NCBI GenBank assembly: GCA_022845955.1
Contig: AP025576.1
Span: forward strand, 6,138,001 to 6,202,000
Length of the DNA stretch: 64,000 nt
Direction: 5' to 3'
Source: Lachnospiraceae bacterium
GTDB lineage: Bacteria; Bacillota; Clostridia; Lachnospirales; Lachnospiraceae
Shown: in pieces, positions 52,339-60,670 of the stretch
Position numbering within the stretch: position 1 is the stretch's first letter
How the letters are laid out: every line of letters starts with the position of its first letter
The notes under the pieces: model-generated
Database searches by the model: none
What the model was told of the DNA's origin: nothing
What the model saw: the letters and a program-made list of their open reading frames with translations, nothing else
Made by a program: the position numbers and the translations under genes

Positions 52339-53739
52339 TTATTGGCCTAACGCTTCCGCTATCTGTTCCTCCAGATCCGCTATAAAATCCTCAGGGGTAA
52401 TCAGTCCTGTTAAAAGGAGTTCGCAGGTATCCTCCAGTGCCACAATCAGCTCCTGATTGTTCAGAGACCACTCAAATTTTGTGGTTGACTGGATTTTATC
52501 CAGGTTATCCGCATAGTGCTGGTAGCTTTCCGCCCGTGCTTCCACGGGATCCACCTTTTCCTTCAGCACGCTTAAGGATCCGAGTTCCGCATTGGCAATG
52601 TCTCTCGCTTCCAGAAAGCTTAAAAGAACCTTTTTGGAGTATTCCGCATATTTTCCTTTGGCGCTTACCGCGTAGCCGCCCATGGAACCGGTGCCGCCGG
52701 ATTCCGTCCAGTGTGTATCCTCCTCTTTGCCGGCCACGGTAAACGGATTATATTCAAAGTATCCGATATTGTCGCCGTAACCGCCTACAGCCGCGTCGTT
52801 AAAAAACCAGCTTCCGTTTATCAGCATGCCCGCCTGTCCGGTTTCCACCAGTTCAAAAGCCTGGCTGGCATTGGTATTCAGGGCGCCTTTGCCGATTAGG
52901 CCCATGGAAGTCAGTTCACTCAGCTTTTTGGCTGCTTCCAGATATTCCGGATCCGTAATTTTGGTGCTTCCGTCCTCCAGCCCTGTAAGCCCCAGAGGCT
53001 GTCCTTCCCCTACCACAGCCATATCGAACATCTGCAGCCCCGGCCATTTCTGTTGGGCAAACAACGCCAGCGGGATAATACCGTCCGCATTCAACGCTTC
53101 CACCACAGCCTTGAATTCTTCATAATTTTGAGGTGCCGACAAGCCAAGCCTTTCAAACACTTCCTTATTGTAAAATACTTCACAGCACTCCGGTACCGTG
53201 GAGCTGATAGCATAGAAATGGCCGTCCGCCGATTTTTTTACATCAAAGTTCCCTTCCAGATATTTGTCAAAAAACCCCGTTTCTTCAATTACAGAATCCA
53301 GTTCCGCCAGATCCCCCGATTTAATCAGGATATCGGTCAGCTGTCCGGTACATTCAAAGATATCCGGCAGTTCCCCCACTGCCGCCCTTGTCTTAAGAAC
53401 GCTGCCGTCGGAATCGGTCCTGTGTTCGATGTTGATCTTCAGATCCGGATATGTCTCCTTCATAATTTCCAGTGCCCTGTCCACCTGTGCAATGGCGCTG
53501 TCCGCATAATAAGTATAGATGGTCAGTTCCCCGGGAACCTCTCCCGTATCCGCCTGGGCTGTTGTCTTTGCCGGCCCGGATTCTGCACTATCGGTTTCCC
53601 CGCCCTGTGCTTCCGCTCCCGCCTCCTGGGACTGGGCCGCTTTGGATTCTCCGCCGTCCGCCGCCCCGCCGCAGCCTGCCAGTATTGTTGAAACAGCCAA
53701 TGCTGCCGCCAGAATAGATGCTGTCAGTTTTCTTTTCAT
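52339..53739 (-). CDS. ABC transporter sugar-binding lipoprotein
   Basis: 466 residues. Signal peptide with lipobox ILAGC near residue 22, an Ala/Glu/Ser-rich linker to ~65, then a family 1 solute-binding domain (LTIYTYYADSAIAQVDRALE; GMLINGSWFFND; GGYAVSAKGKY). Start at 53739 fits the signal peptide and follows the RBS leader hairpin. First gene of the importer operon linked to YesM/YesN and the URO-D-like enzyme. Confidence 0.93.
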   Translation of the reverse strand: MKRKLTASILAAALAVSTILAGCGGAADGGESKAAQSQEAGAEAQGGETDSAESGPAKTTAQADTGEVPGELTIYTYYADSAIAQVDRALEIMKETYPDLKINIEHRTDSDGSVLKTRAAVGELPDIFECTGQLTDILIKSGDLAELDSVIEETGFFDKYLEGNFDVKKSADGHFYAISSTVPECCEVFYNKEVFERLGLSAPQNYEEFKAVVEALNADGIIPLALFAQQKWPGLQMFDMAVVGEGQPLGLTGLEDGSTKITDPEYLEAAKKLSELTSMGLIGKGALNTNASQAFELVETGQAGMLINGSWFFNDAAVGGYGDNIGYFEYNPFTVAGKEEDTHWTESGGTGSMGGYAVSAKGKYAEYSKKVLLSFLEARDIANAELGSLSVLKEKVDPVEARAESYQHYADNLDKIQSTTKFEWSLNNQELIVALEDTCELLLTGLITPEDFIADLEEQIAEALGQ

Positions 53740-53775
53740 ACCTTCTCCCTTCTGCACGCATGTACCGTGCCTGCC
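53740..53775 (-). promoter_or_regulatory. leader hairpin next to RBS (binding-protein copy)
   Basis: Minus-strand stem GCACG/CGTGC (53766-53770 with 53754-53758), seven-base loop, then AGAAGGGAGAAGGT and the ATG, 14 nt from the stem base. Confidence 0.5.
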
Positions 53776-53910
53776 GGAGTGTAAAGCTGCTCCGGCGCGC
53801 TGTTCTGTATGGCTTTATTTTAGCAAAATACATAGATACAGGACATGGATTCAACGTGTCTGGAATGGAATATTTGCGCTTTTCCATTTCCTCTGATATT
53901 GACACAAAGA

Positions 53911-53953
53911 AGCCGGCCATATCCCTTTTCAGGCAAATGGCCGGCTTCTTTTC
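53911..53953. terminator. bidirectional rho-independent terminator
   Basis: AAGCCGGCCAT / ATGGCCGGCTT with an A/T tract on both sides. It lies 220 bp past the amidohydrolase stop on the minus strand and is its likely terminator. The 53740-54173 gap otherwise holds only the leader hairpin and the half foldback. Confidence 0.7.
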
Positions 53954-54100
53954 CAGACAGTATTAATTTGCTGCTTCCCCCAATTTTAATACAACACATT
54001 CTTTATTACAAAATGCAATCCCATAACAAATGACAGTTCGGTAACCTTTCACAAACTCTGCGGCATATCTTCTGTCATCAATCTGCTTTACCGCATCCCG

Positions 54101-54155
54101 GCAGCAGGCCGCACAGGGAAGCAGGGGCAGGTGATGCCGAACTTTTTTATCTACA
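54101..54155. repeat. half copy of foldback family 2
   Basis: GCAGCAGGCCGCACAGGGAA and GCAGGGGC... through AACTTTTTTATCT match the right arm of the element at 50318-50548; the left arm is missing. Confidence 0.7.
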
Positions 54156-54173
54156 CCCCGATTACCCGGGGTG

Positions 54174-55811
54174 CTATATCTTCTTCTTTCTTCGCAGCAG
54201 CAGCTTAAGAAGTTCCCGCACCGTCCCCTTCATCGGCTCATATTTTCTGCCGTCCTTCACCATATATTCCGCATGGAGTTCCCCGAATTCTTCCGGCCCG
54301 GCCTTGAAAAAATTCTGTTTCAGCACGAAGAAATCCGCCTTTTTCCCAACCGTCAGCATTCCGCTGTCTCCTTCCTCCCCAAGCATCCTGGCCGGCTCCC
54401 TGGTATAGGTACACAGCGCCTGATAATTGGTGAGGGATTGCTGCGGCAGATAAAATTCCACCATGCCAAGCATTTGTTCAAAAGGGTTCATGGACTGCAC
54501 AGGCGAATCACTGGATCCGCAGAGACATACCCCGGCTTCCAGCAGCTCCTTCAGGGGGATTTGCTGCTCTGCCTTTTCCTCCGGCAGGAACTGCTCATAG
54601 CTTTTCAGGTACCTTTTATCCAGCCAGGAAAAACCAGGCTGCACGGTCAGCGCCAAAGGCAGCTTCTTGATTTTCTCCACCGCCTGACGGGAGGGGAATT
54701 CAAAATGATCAATGCGGGAGAGGGGGCTTTCTTTTTCTGCTATTCTTCCCTTTTCTTTTTGGACCGTCTCATAACAATCCAAAATCTGGTCGATAGCCGC
54801 TTCTCCGATAGCATGGCAGGAAAGCTGGATTCCTTTCTGTGCTGCTTCCCGGACTTTGCTTAGAATCAAGTCATTCTCATAATAGCAATGGCCCTTTTCT
54901 CCGGTATCGCGGAAAGGGGGATAGAAAGCGGCGCTGTGGGAGCCTACCGAACCGTCAAGCTCCCAGCTTCCGCAGCCGCCTGCCCGTGGATGCCTCTGCA
55001 GCCTGCGATAGGGCCTGGTGCGCTCCAAATCCATATATTGGGGGAACAGGCGGACATCGATCTCCATACGGGAAGCCAGAAATGCCAACAGCCGGGTGAG
55101 GAGATCCGTTTTTACATCTTCGTTTCCGTCCATGGCACACACACGGCTTATGCCGTAACGGGCGCATAAATTGGAGAAATTGGCAATTCCCCTGGCGAGA
55201 ACCGCAGGGGTAACGTTTGCCGCAATGAGATTGGTAACCTTTCCCTGCATAAATTCATGCTCTTCCCCGGAAAAACGGCCGTCATGTCCTTCACAGGGCA
55301 GTCCCAGCTTTTTCATCAGAGCCGTGGAAATAACGCTGCTGTGTCCGTCTATATTATAGATTATCATGCTTTTACCGCCGGTCCATTCATCCAGCTCATG
55401 GCGGTCGGGCAGCCGTTTCTCCTTCATAGCGGACAGAATATACTGGTTTGCCACGATAATTTTCTGCCCCGGATGGGAACGGCAGTAATCCCTGATTTTG
55501 CCTTCCACCCCCGCCATACAGTCCGGCGCGATCCCTCCGGCGGTCACCTCACACAGAGTAAAGCTGGAGGCCGCCAGGATCATGGTATAAAGCAGATGTA
55601 CATGGGAATCGGTCAGCGCAGGATAAACATGCATGCCCTCCAGGCAGATGTAACGGTCATAACCCGGCAGGGTTTCCCGGTTCCCGCTGCCCACGAATAC
55701 GATCCGGCCGCCTTCTGTTCCCAGTGCCGTAAAGGTTTCCTGCTCCCCGTTTTCCTGTTCCGTTCTTTTCTCCATGGTATGGATTGTTCCGCCATAATAT
55801 AATGTTTTCAT
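54174..55811 (-). CDS. amidohydrolase (YtcJ-like metal-dependent hydrolase)
   Basis: 545 residues, the size of YtcJ/amidohydrolase-3 proteins. Seen: N-terminal beta-sandwich strand LYYGGTIHTM, metal-binding ALTDSHVHLL (HxH), LSCHAIGEAAID and the SSDSPVQSMNPF metal Asp, and a C-terminal LTVGKKADFFVL returning to the sandwich. It probably hydrolyses an N-acyl or amide bond of an imported compound. Directly downstream (2-bp gap) of an amino-acid-type transporter, so the pair likely imports and cleaves an amide or amino acid derivative. Confidence 0.88.
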   Translation of the reverse strand: MKTLYYGGTIHTMEKRTEQENGEQETFTALGTEGGRIVFVGSGNRETLPGYDRYICLEGMHVYPALTDSHVHLLYTMILAASSFTLCEVTAGGIAPDCMAGVEGKIRDYCRSHPGQKIIVANQYILSAMKEKRLPDRHELDEWTGGKSMIIYNIDGHSSVISTALMKKLGLPCEGHDGRFSGEEHEFMQGKVTNLIAANVTPAVLARGIANFSNLCARYGISRVCAMDGNEDVKTDLLTRLLAFLASRMEIDVRLFPQYMDLERTRPYRRLQRHPRAGGCGSWELDGSVGSHSAAFYPPFRDTGEKGHCYYENDLILSKVREAAQKGIQLSCHAIGEAAIDQILDCYETVQKEKGRIAEKESPLSRIDHFEFPSRQAVEKIKKLPLALTVQPGFSWLDKRYLKSYEQFLPEEKAEQQIPLKELLEAGVCLCGSSDSPVQSMNPFEQMLGMVEFYLPQQSLTNYQALCTYTREPARMLGEEGDSGMLTVGKKADFFVLKQNFFKAGPEEFGELHAEYMVKDGRKYEPMKGTVRELLKLLLRRKKKI

Positions 55812-55812
55812 C

Positions 55813-56952
55813 TTATATTGTCACCACATTTCCCACCGCCATAAGAAGATAGGCGATAATAATCAGAACCTGCATCCAGCCGCCGCCCCATCTTCCCAGC
55901 AAAGAACCGCCCGGTTCCCGGGAAGCCTTGCCAAAGGCAGGCACCACCATAAGGGCGATGAGGATGGCAATAAGCCCTCCGGCCAGACGCATAAATTCCA
56001 TAAAGCCTCCCAGTCCCGCAAAGGTAAGCGCCAGGGACGGCAGCGTGGCTATTACCCAGCATAGCCTTTTGGAAAGCTTCAGCTGTTCCTCCACGATGTC
56101 CGCAAGCGCCAGGGAAATGGACCAGTAAGTGGTCAGCATGGCAAGAATGGTAAATAAGGATCCCACGATTTCCGCCCAGCTGCCGATCCCCCTGCTCCAG
56201 CCGATCATGGCAACCTCCGTCACCTGGGCAGAGGAAAGCAGGGCGCAGACCGTAATTACGGTAATCAGGATAACATTATTCAGAAGCCCCAGGAATACGG
56301 CCTTTCGTACTTTTTTTCCATCCCCGCCCAGGCCTGCCGCCGCCTGCGGCACAGAAAAAAACGCAGAAAAAGCAAACATCGCCATTCCGAAATAGGCCAG
56401 CCCTTCCGTCAGACTCCCTGCCTTTACAGGAAGCGGATTCCGGATATGCAGCAGGGAAAAACAGGCCAGCAGGCCGACCAGAAGGAAAATAATCCCCACA
56501 GCCAGTTTTTCGCTCACCCCCACAGCCTTCAGTCCAAAAAGGACTACACTAGCTGCCGCCACGTAAAACAACAGCCGGGAAAGCCACAGGGAAATGCCCA
56601 GCAGTTCACTGATAATTTCCGCCGCGCCGGATATGTATGCGGCCAGATTGGTAAAGAGCACCAACGCCATAATCACAAAAAAAGCCAGGGTCAGCAGCTT
56701 TTTATACTTTCCCCGGAACAAATACCGGGAAAACACCTCAATAATCTGGGAACCTCCGCCGCTTTTTACCACCAGTTCCGCTATCATCACATGAAGGACG
56801 AAGCTTGCGAGAAAAGCCGCCGCCAGAATAAAAAGGCTCACAAGGACGCCGTTTCTTTGGGCCAGATAGGGCATGGCCATGACGCCTCCTCCGATTCCAT
56901 AGCCTGTAATGATACAGGCGCTTTCCGCAATTGTCAGTTGTTTATTTTTCAT
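55813..56952 (-). CDS. amino acid permease (HAAAP/AAP type)
   Basis: About 379 residues, eleven membrane segments. The opening LTIAESACIITGYGIGGGVM with its unwound GxG helix, followed by AMPYLAQRNG, resembles the hydroxy/aromatic amino acid permease group. Start at 56952 is placed by AAGGA; the stop of a small ORF lies eight bases upstream, suggesting coupled translation. It forms an operon with the amidohydrolase. Confidence 0.82.
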   Translation of the reverse strand: MKNKQLTIAESACIITGYGIGGGVMAMPYLAQRNGVLVSLFILAAAFLASFVLHVMIAELVVKSGGGSQIIEVFSRYLFRGKYKKLLTLAFFVIMALVLFTNLAAYISGAAEIISELLGISLWLSRLLFYVAAASVVLFGLKAVGVSEKLAVGIIFLLVGLLACFSLLHIRNPLPVKAGSLTEGLAYFGMAMFAFSAFFSVPQAAAGLGGDGKKVRKAVFLGLLNNVILITVITVCALLSSAQVTEVAMIGWSRGIGSWAEIVGSLFTILAMLTTYWSISLALADIVEEQLKLSKRLCWVIATLPSLALTFAGLGGFMEFMRLAGGLIAILIALMVVPAFGKASREPGGSLLGRWGGGWMQVLIIIAYLLMAVGNVVTI

Positions 56953-56959
56953 GATTATC

Positions 56960-57138
56960 TTATCCTTCTCCATTCTGTCCATATTGGGAAAAATCTTTGG
57001 GCCACAGCATAGGACTCAGCCCGATTTCATTCACTTTAATTCCCGCTTTTTTCAACTCATCAGGCGAGAGTAACGCCTTGTTTTTGTAAATGGGTTTTCA
57101 TGAAACGGCTGCCATGCGGAATCTTCTATATATATCAC
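56960..57138 (-). pseudogene. frameshifted small ORF ahead of the transporter
   Basis: A GTG at 57138 behind a strong AGGGGAGG starts VIYIEDSAWQPFHEN..., which ends at 57052. A second frame continues from the same spot as KPIYKNKALLSPDELKKAG, IKVNEIGLSPMLWPKDF... and stops at 56960. One extra A in the AAAA run near 57095-57100 would join them into one ~60-residue protein. Either a recent frameshift, a sequencing error or recoding. Not recognised. The rest of 57139-57328 shows nothing clear. Confidence 0.5.
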
Positions 57139-57328
57139 TCTGTTACCTCCCCTGTTCTCTTTTTTAACACGAATGCCTGCCGATGGAAAGCCGGGACATC
57201 ATGGGAAAAGCCCCATTGCTTTCTGTTATCAATGTATTATGTTATAAATTGTAACATTACGTGCATGGAAATAACAAGATCTATTATCCTGCGGATAACA
57301 AAGGATACAAGCGTATCGTAATTTACCG

Positions 57329-58399
57329 TCACTCATAAGGATCCCGCCCGGTTTGTACGCGGCCATGCCGCCTGCGGCCGGCCGCTCCTTTTCTCCTCTC
57401 CCTGTTCCCATCCGTCCGCAAATACAAAGCAAGCCAAACCCCGCAGCGGATCGCTAACAGCAGGATATATTCCCCCGGAAACACCCCGCCCTCAAGGAGT
57501 TCCATGATTCCCTGAAAAGCAGGAACCGAAGGGATAAGGCAGGTCAGCCCGATCCTTCCGCCTCCGGGAGCATCCAACAGCCAGAACAAAATGGGCGGAG
57601 CGATAAAACCGATCATCACCAGCTTTAAAAGACCGATTCCCGTCATCAGGCCCTCCGCGGCTCTCCCGATAAATGCGCCGGCAAGGGAGGCCAGAAACGC
57701 AGACAAAAAAATGACAGCGGCCAGCCCCGGCAACCGGCTTAAACGGACAGGCCAGATACAGATACCTGTGGTAAGCCCCGCAGACAGGACACCTCCCAGC
57801 AGGCCAACCCCTATTTTCTGAAACAGATAAGCCAGCCTGGAACAGGGCAGGATATCATTCACCAGCAGGATTCCATCCTCCTTTTCTCCCAGAATGTTCA
57901 TCGCACTGAAGGTTCCTCCCATAAACATGGCTGTAACTATACAGATGGAAAGTAACAGCTTTTTCATTCCTGTATCAGCCTCCCTTACATCCAGCGTTAC
58001 CTGTACCGTCTTTATTGCCGCCCGTTCTTCATAAAGCAGGGGAAGGCGATCGGCAAGCCTCCGGTACAACTCCTGCTCATCCCCCGCCCGTATGACGGAA
58101 ATCCCATCTTCCCGGGGAAGGATTCCCATTATATTGGTGGATGGTTCCAATACCGCCTCCTCCAGCGCCTCCTCCGACGGATACACCCGTACCGTGCCCA
58201 TTTCTTCCAGCCAGCTTTGGATATCCGCAGCAAACAGGCTTTCCTTCACCACTCCGAATTCCGGTTCCGCCAGCTCCAGTAAATCCACCTCACCCAGGAA
58301 ATGCAGGGCAATCCCGGCAGCCACCGGCAGCAAAAAAGACAGAACGCACATTTTATCCCGGAAACAGCTTTTCAGCTGATATAATAGTCCCTTTCCCAC
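57329..58399 (-). CDS. ABC-2 type permease with large external loop
   Basis: 356 residues. One membrane segment near the N-terminus (VLSFLLPVAAGIALHFLG), ~120 residues outside, then five segments; NILGEKEDGILLVNDILPCS is the usual ABC-2 ATPase-contact block. The C-terminus is Arg-rich (RRKGAAGRRRHGR). GTG start set by AGGAGG inside the end of the upstream permease gene. Second permease of the exporter. Confidence 0.82.
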   Translation of the reverse strand: MGKGLLYQLKSCFRDKMCVLSFLLPVAAGIALHFLGEVDLLELAEPEFGVVKESLFAADIQSWLEEMGTVRVYPSEEALEEAVLEPSTNIMGILPREDGISVIRAGDEQELYRRLADRLPLLYEERAAIKTVQVTLDVREADTGMKKLLLSICIVTAMFMGGTFSAMNILGEKEDGILLVNDILPCSRLAYLFQKIGVGLLGGVLSAGLTTGICIWPVRLSRLPGLAAVIFLSAFLASLAGAFIGRAAEGLMTGIGLLKLVMIGFIAPPILFWLLDAPGGGRIGLTCLIPSVPAFQGIMELLEGGVFPGEYILLLAIRCGVWLALYLRTDGNRERRKGAAGRRRHGRVQTGRDPYE

Positions 58400-58403
58400 C
58401 TCT

Positions 58404-59390
58404 TTACTCCTCCTTTTTCATTTCTGCATTCCAGGCATACAGGGCCAGGGCAAACAAACCTCCCACGGCAGACGCACTTCCCAAAAGAGAAAGCCGGCTG
58501 CCCGCCGTTCCCTCAAAATATGCCTGCTTCATCCCCATAAAAAGACGGTAAACCGGATTGTACGCCATCCATTTCCATTCCACTCCCGTCTGCCCCGCCA
58601 GGAATACCGGCGTACAGATAAAAACAGCCAGCACAAGGTAAAATAGGGAAAACTGTTTGAAATCCTTCAGCCACAGAGCACACAAAAATCCCACAAGGGC
58701 CATGATCCCCGAAAGGATTCCTGCCTGTACCAGCACAGCCGGAAGTACCTGCCGGGAGGTTTTTATACCCAGATTGATTAAGGTAAACAGTGCGGCAAAT
58801 AAAAGATCCGCCGCCAGACATACCGTAAGCTTTGACAGCAAAAAGGAAATACGATTCACCGGAAGAACCGCAAACAGCTTCATCACTCCCATCTTTTTTT
58901 CTTTAAAAAGCAGGGCCGCCACTCCCAGAAAACCAACGGCTGTTAATTCAAAATACAGAAATTCACAGGTAATTTCCCTTCTTTGTTTCATTTCCTTATT
59001 GTTTTTCCCTATCACCTGTGCAGGACGCGGGCATTTCCCTGCAAGCAGGGAGAGCGCATAAGCCTTCCGCACTTCATCCAGCTTCCGGCTTCCGCTGCTT
59101 TCCATATAGACTGCGGGGGTTCCTCCCCGCATATAGATTCCCACCCCATAAGCATCCCCGCATTTTTGCTTCAGTTCCTCCAAAGAAGCGGTTTCTTCTG
59201 TTCCCGCAGGAACGGCGGCAGCAGCCGGATTATAAAAATAAACGGGAAATACAGCCTGATCCGTTTTTACATACACCATATGGATATAACAGGTGTAAAA
59301 AAGCAGCGAGATAAGTGCCAGAAGGAAAAAATGACCGGAAGCCATAAGCCGGATATCCTTCCGAAGCAAAGCCCCATATTCTTTTTTCAT
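58404..59390 (-). CDS. ABC-2 type permease
   Basis: 328 residues with one N-terminal segment (GHFFLLALISLLFYTCYIHM), an external loop of ~110 residues and five further segments; FKEKKMGVMKLFAVLPVNRI is the cytoplasmic coupling block. The ATG overlaps the ATPase stop by four bases. Works with the permease at 57329. Confidence 0.85.
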   Translation of the reverse strand: MKKEYGALLRKDIRLMASGHFFLLALISLLFYTCYIHMVYVKTDQAVFPVYFYNPAAAAVPAGTEETASLEELKQKCGDAYGVGIYMRGGTPAVYMESSGSRKLDEVRKAYALSLLAGKCPRPAQVIGKNNKEMKQRREITCEFLYFELTAVGFLGVAALLFKEKKMGVMKLFAVLPVNRISFLLSKLTVCLAADLLFAALFTLINLGIKTSRQVLPAVLVQAGILSGIMALVGFLCALWLKDFKQFSLFYLVLAVFICTPVFLAGQTGVEWKWMAYNPVYRLFMGMKQAYFEGTAGSRLSLLGSASAVGGLFALALYAWNAEMKKEE

Positions 59391-60232
59391 CCGCCAAGCC
59401 CCCTTCCCGTTGTTTTCAGGAACACCTCCTCCAGGGTCGGCTCCTGTGAATGGATGCTCACCATGCAGTCCGCCGGAAACGGAAGTCCCAGCATATCCGG
59501 CATCAGTTCCTTTTCCGTGCGCTCCCCATCCTTCTGGTATATAACCTTCACCCGCTTTTTACTATACTTCACCTTTAGCCTTTCCGGGGTATCCAAAGCC
59601 GCAATCCGGCCCTCCGCCAGAAAAGCCACCCTGTCACAGAGCAGATCCGCATCCAGCATATTATGGGTGGTCAAAAAAATAGTTGTCCCTTTTATTCGCT
59701 CCTCTTCGATGATTTCCCGGAATAAAACGGCTCCGTTAGGATCCAGCCCGCTGGTGGGTTCATCCAGAAAAAGGATTCCCGGATTTCCCAGAAGTGCCCT
59801 TGCCATGCTCACCCGCTGACGCATCCCTTTGGAATAGGAAGCCACAGGTTTTTTCAGATAATCCATTTTGAATTCCAGCCGTTCCAGAAGCGGCAGGATC
59901 TCCCGCCTCCGGCCGGGAGAATAAAAGGAGGAAAAGAACTTCAGGTTATCCAGGGCGCTCAGATTGGAATACAGATAGGGAAATTCGAACAAAACACCGA
60001 TTTCCTGATAAAACACCTTCCGTTCCGCCTTATCCGGAATTTTTCCCATCAGGCGGACTTCCCCCTGATACCCGCCCAGAATCCCCGTCAATATCTTCTG
60101 GGTTGTGGATTTCCCCGAACCATTAGGGCCGAGAAAACCGAAAATTTCCCCTTTCCCCACCTGAAAATCCAGTCCCTGCAATGTCCTTTTCCCCTTTCCA
60201 TAAGAAAAAAACAGTTCCTTAACCTCGATCAT
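59387..60232 (-). CDS. ABC transporter ATP-binding protein
   Basis: 281 residues. Walker A LGPNGSGKST, signature YSKGMRQRVSMARAL, Walker B ILFLDEPTSGLD and H-loop TTHNM. Start at 60232 set by GGAGG; it overlaps the stop of the small membrane gene upstream (ATGA). Drug- or peptide-type exporter; substrate unknown. Confidence 0.94.
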   Translation of the reverse strand: MIEVKELFFSYGKGKRTLQGLDFQVGKGEIFGFLGPNGSGKSTTQKILTGILGGYQGEVRLMGKIPDKAERKVFYQEIGVLFEFPYLYSNLSALDNLKFFSSFYSPGRRREILPLLERLEFKMDYLKKPVASYSKGMRQRVSMARALLGNPGILFLDEPTSGLDPNGAVLFREIIEEERIKGTTIFLTTHNMLDADLLCDRVAFLAEGRIAALDTPERLKVKYSKKRVKVIYQKDGERTEKELMPDMLGLPFPADCMVSIHSQEPTLEEVFLKTTGRGLGG

Positions 60233-60378
60233 TTTTCCTCCCCCCATTCCTTTTCTTTTTTATCTGCCCTTTTTCTTTTATCCCACCACCGCATGAACCA
60301 TATTTTTCCTGCAACAATCGTAAGGACCGCCGCGGCCGTCCCTGCCCATTGGATCCATTCCCATCCCTTTCCTTCCAT
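60229..60378 (-). CDS. 49-residue single-pass membrane protein
   Basis: Short N-terminus MEGKGWEW, one hydrophobic helix (IQWAGTAAAVLTIVAGKIWF) and a strongly basic tail of Lys/Arg/Glu. AAGGTGG lies five bases before the ATG, and the stop overlaps the ATPase start, so it is translationally coupled to the exporter. Probably a small accessory subunit or regulator of the transporter. The longer ORF upstream overlaps the operator and is rejected. Confidence 0.7.
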   Translation of the reverse strand: MEGKGWEWIQWAGTAAAVLTIVAGKIWFMRWWDKRKRADKKEKEWGEEK

Positions 60379-60425
60379 AGCTTCCACCTTTCTGTACGAA
60401 AAACCCTTTGTAAGCTTCCGCTGAA

Positions 60426-60480
60426 AGTATACCTCCCGCCGCAGAAATCCCTGTGAGGGCGATGTGAAATCCGTGTGAAA
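60426..60480 (-). promoter_or_regulatory. exporter promoter with 11-bp-phased direct repeats
   Basis: On the minus strand TTTCACA (60474-60480), TTTCACA (60463-60469), CCTCACA (60452-60458) and TTTCTGC (60441-60447) recur every 11 bp, overlapping the -35 region of a promoter with -10 TATACT at 60426-60431. This is the form of an OmpR/PhoB-family operator, and such a regulator is encoded at 61741. Confidence 0.65.
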
Positions 60481-60498
60481 CCCGGAACAACACGGATC

Positions 60499-60534
60499 CA
60501 AAAAGGCTTACCCTGTTCTAAAACAAGGTAAGCC
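60499..60534 (-). terminator. terminator of the two-component operon
   Basis: Minus strand GGCTTACC...GGTAAGCC hairpin (12-13 bp with inner AACA pairing) followed by TTTTTGG. It separates the kinase from the exporter promoter. Confidence 0.8.
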
Positions 60535-60544
60535 AATCTCTAAT

Positions 60545-60670
60545 TTACGCAAACATTGCAGGAGCCAAATGGCCTCCCCCGCTGTCTGCGCCGCGCATCC
60601 GGGATGGAAAAGGATTTTCTTCAGACCATCAGACCGGACATTTCGACGAGCCGAGGGCATGATGCAAAGG
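60545..60670. repeat. half foldback, family 1 copy D, fused to a gene end
   Basis: GCAAACATTGCAGG..., GGAAAAGGATTTTCTTCAGA and CAGACCGGACATTTCGACGA follow the left half of copy A in order. The right half is missing; the element stops inside the histidine kinase gene, whose last ~13 codons and stop it supplies. Confidence 0.75.
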
